53,808 nt of DNA. Origin: Oscillatoria sp. HE19RPO (GTDB taxonomy: Bacteria > Cyanobacteriota > Cyanobacteriia > Cyanobacteriales > Laspinemataceae). The translations under genes were made by a program, and so were the position numbers. This document shows, in pieces, positions 51,850 through 53,808 of the stretch. The DNA lies in contig NZ_JAMXOT010000166.1 in NCBI RefSeq assembly GCF_024220515.1, positions 1 through 53,808 on the forward strand. The letters are read 5' to 3'. The notes under the pieces are model-generated. The model made no database searches, was not told the DNA's origin, and saw nothing but the letters and a program-made list of their open reading frames with translations. The first letter of the stretch is position 1. Each line of letters opens with the position of its first letter.

Positions 51850-53808
51850 TTACTGTCCAACGGCGCAAAACCCCGCCCAAAAATAGGGCTTTTGAAACGG
51901 AATTTCGGTCTGGCTATACCAGTCCGTTAAATCATCCCGCATTTCCTTCCGGCGTTCCTCCCCGATCGACCGACACTCATCGAGCCATTCTAACAAACCA
52001 GCAACCGTAACTTGCCGCATCCACTCCTGGGTTTGCTTCAATGCCAACGCTACGGAGGGACAAGTTTTGTAGTCGAGGAGAGTTTTATAAAAGTGAATCA
52101 TACAAATTGCGGTGGGAAAGGCATCAACTTCCCATAGCGTCCCCAACACATTGCGCGAACCGGCGAAGAAAAATCCAGCGAGAATGCTGATATATTCGTC
52201 GCTGGTGGTGGTGATATCGGTGATGCCGGTTTCGCAGGCAGAAAGAGTGAGGAGGCGACATTGCCGGAAACGCAGGTTAAAAATTTCCGGCAGGGTGAGG
52301 CATCCAAGAGGATTGATTTTTTCGGATAACTCTATTCCCGGCAGCTTGGCATCAGCAAGAAACAGCTTTGAAATGCGAGGGTTCTCAAACTCAAAAGAAC
52401 CGTGACAGGAGAAGTGAACGAAGGCTGACTCTTTTAATTGGGTCGCAACTTGCGTAAATGCAGTTTTGCTCGCCGCTTTTCCTTTTAATACGGTGACTGG
52501 AGTGAATAGTTTCTGTAATGCCTCAATTTCAATAGAAACATAAGGTTCTAAGCGGTCGTCTTCTGTTGGGTTTTGAATAGCAAATAGAGCTTTCGGTATT
52601 TCTGGACGTGGGGGTATCTTGCCCTCTCGGGTATCCTCTGCTGTGCTATCTTCCGATAAAGATAGCTGCAAAATCTGACTGCTGGGGGCATAGCGAATTC
52701 CTTGGGGGAATTTGTCGCTGAGATATTCTGTCTCGGAAACAGGTAAGGCGTGAAGCGGGAACAAATGCAAATAGCGATAGGGAACTAAGACTAACTGCTG
52801 ACACTGGGGGGGAATGTGCGACAGCAGGGTATCCAGTTCCAGAATCTCTGCCAACCGTTGCAGGTAAGCGGGTAACTGCTGCTGCCAGTGAGTGTCATCT
52901 GAGTGAAGATAATCGTTTTTATACTCATCCGTCAACTGTCCTAACGCTTCAACAGCATCGCTGGGGGTGGAGACGGGGATGGGTTGTTGCCCTTGGCAGG
53001 TGACGATAAAGGCGTGGATGCCTTTGCTGGTAAAATACCACTCCACAATTGCGGTGTTGCGATCCACCAGGGCTTGAATTTCGGCGTAGCGGATCCGTTT
53101 TACTTCTTGCCCGAAGCGGAATTTCCGATCGTGGAGGGCGATTTCGGTTTCGATTAAGGTATCGATGTCTTGGCGTAACTGGGTGAGGCGGTGGGAGATG
53201 TCGGCAGTGGCGGTTGCGGGGGTGGAGGAGGCGCTACTATAGCGCTGCTGCTGGATGTTCCACCACTCTTGATAGAGGCGATCGTAACGTTCCCAAACTT
53301 CCAGGGAAACTCCTTCGGGTTTGAGGCGCGTAGCGGCAAGTAATTCGACTAAGTTTCTCGCTTTGCTGCGTTCCGCATATTCCAAAGCTATAGCGTAGTT
53401 TTCTAATTCTAGGCAGACTTCCACCATTACCAGATACAGTTGATTGTATTCTTCGGCTAATTTCTGTTTATCTGCCTCCCCGCCTTCAATGATGCCGCTG
53501 CGGATCGATTCTACGGTGTTAATTGCTTGGGCAAAGGTATCGTAGGCATTCTGCAATTGGGAAGTGTCGCGATAGGCAAGTCCTAAATTAAATAAAGTTT
53601 CGGCATTGTCTTGGGGAAAGGCTTCTCGGGTTCTAACTTGTAATGCCGCTTCGTAACAGGCGATCGCCGTTTCGAGATTCTCGCCGCGTTCCCCTCGGAT
53701 GCGATCGCTATAGGCAGCCCCCAGATTATTTTGGGTTCTGGCATTGTCTTGGGGAAAGGCTTCTGGGGTATAAACTTTTAATGCCGCTTGGTAACAGGCG
53801 ATCGCCCT
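51850..53808 (-). CDS. TPR-CHAT protease, 5' part outside the window
   Basis: At least 653 codons; the frame continues past base 53808. TPR-type repeats of about 43 residues occupy the N-terminal visible part (IACYEAALQVRTREAFPQDN, then NLGLAYRDTSQLQNAYDTFA). The C-terminal half is a CHAT caspase-like protease with the catalytic His in HFSCHGSFEFENP and Cys in LTLSACETGI, followed by FFFAGSRNVLGTLWEVD. CHAT proteases act in programmed death or defence signalling. It ends TAG-like at 51850 with a complete C-terminus (GFCAVGQ). Confidence 0.92.
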   Translation of the reverse strand, partial: RAIACYQAALKVYTPEAFPQDNARTQNNLGAAYSDRIRGERGENLETAIACYEAALQVRTREAFPQDNAETLFNLGLAYRDTSQLQNAYDTFAQAINTVESIRSGIIEGGEADKQKLAEEYNQLYLVMVEVCLELENYAIALEYAERSKARNLVELLAATRLKPEGVSLEVWERYDRLYQEWWNIQQQRYSSASSTPATATADISHRLTQLRQDIDTLIETEIALHDRKFRFGQEVKRIRYAEIQALVDRNTAIVEWYFTSKGIHAFIVTCQGQQPIPVSTPSDAVEALGQLTDEYKNDYLHSDDTHWQQQLPAYLQRLAEILELDTLLSHIPPQCQQLVLVPYRYLHLFPLHALPVSETEYLSDKFPQGIRYAPSSQILQLSLSEDSTAEDTREGKIPPRPEIPKALFAIQNPTEDDRLEPYVSIEIEALQKLFTPVTVLKGKAASKTAFTQVATQLKESAFVHFSCHGSFEFENPRISKLFLADAKLPGIELSEKINPLGCLTLPEIFNLRFRQCRLLTLSACETGITDITTTSDEYISILAGFFFAGSRNVLGTLWEVDAFPTAICMIHFYKTLLDYKTCPSVALALKQTQEWMRQVTVAGLLEWLDECRSIGEERRKEMRDDLTDWYSQTEIPFQKPYFWAGFCAVGQ

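Overview
The window looks like a chromosomal segment of a filamentous cyanobacterium, probably of the Oscillatoria/Laspinema type. The octamer GCGATCGC (HIP1) is abundant, most proteins have a cyanobacterial character (GH15-type hydrolase, CHAT-TPR protein, Uma2 endonuclease, many toxin-antitoxin pairs), and the intergenic DNA is full of short palindromic repeats. There are no rRNA genes, and I saw no tRNA gene or CRISPR array. The species assignment is inference.

Layout. 1-2.4 kb: divergent ATPase and binding-lipoprotein genes of a Mn-type metal ABC importer. 2.4-4.5 kb: small conserved genes and a Crp-type regulator. 4.5-7.6 kb: a cobalamin riboswitch followed by hupE and cobW, with a MITE-like element in the leader. 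7.8-12 kb: MscS-type channel, toxin-antitoxin remnants and an intact VapBC pair. 12.2-21 kb: a tightly packed minus-strand operon, the most unusual part of the window: LOG/SLOG protein, a second-type histidyl-tRNA synthetase, an EgtD-like histidine methyltransferase, a GNAT-like protein, an S9 peptidase, a GNAT-methyltransferase reading frame and an M14-type deacylase. It is AT-richer and poorer in HIP1 sites than its surroundings, and an internally deleted ISAzo13-like element has inserted in its middle. 21.3-23.8 kb: an NB-ARC ATPase and a decayed zone. 23.8-26.5 kb: adhE. 26.7-43.2 kb: mostly housekeeping or envelope genes (fasciclin, acetyltransferase, TPR glycosyltransferase, RTX-repeat protein, ylqF, usp, pgk, cysK, fused Dpp-type ABC ATPase, WecG-type glycosyltransferase), plus an AAA ATPase/nuclease-like pair. 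43.5-46.9 kb: a giant GH15-related protein. 47-53.8 kb: Uma2 and its decayed copy, a membrane-anchored conserved protein, two toxin-antitoxin pairs, a pair of small unknown genes and a CHAT protease truncated by the window edge.

How genes work together. The riboswitch links B12 status to hupE (cobalt/nickel permease) and the metallochaperone cobW. The 12-21 kb operon combines histidine activation, histidine methylation, acyl transfer and two hydrolases. This suggests a natural-product or peptide-modification pathway, or a self-resistance locus, centred on histidine; the product is unknown. Four repeat families (a palindrome with AACGACTTCAGTCGTT core, TGGTCAT heptads, GAAACCCGGTTTCT hairpins and GC-rich REP-like hairpins) occupy most of the larger intergenic spaces.
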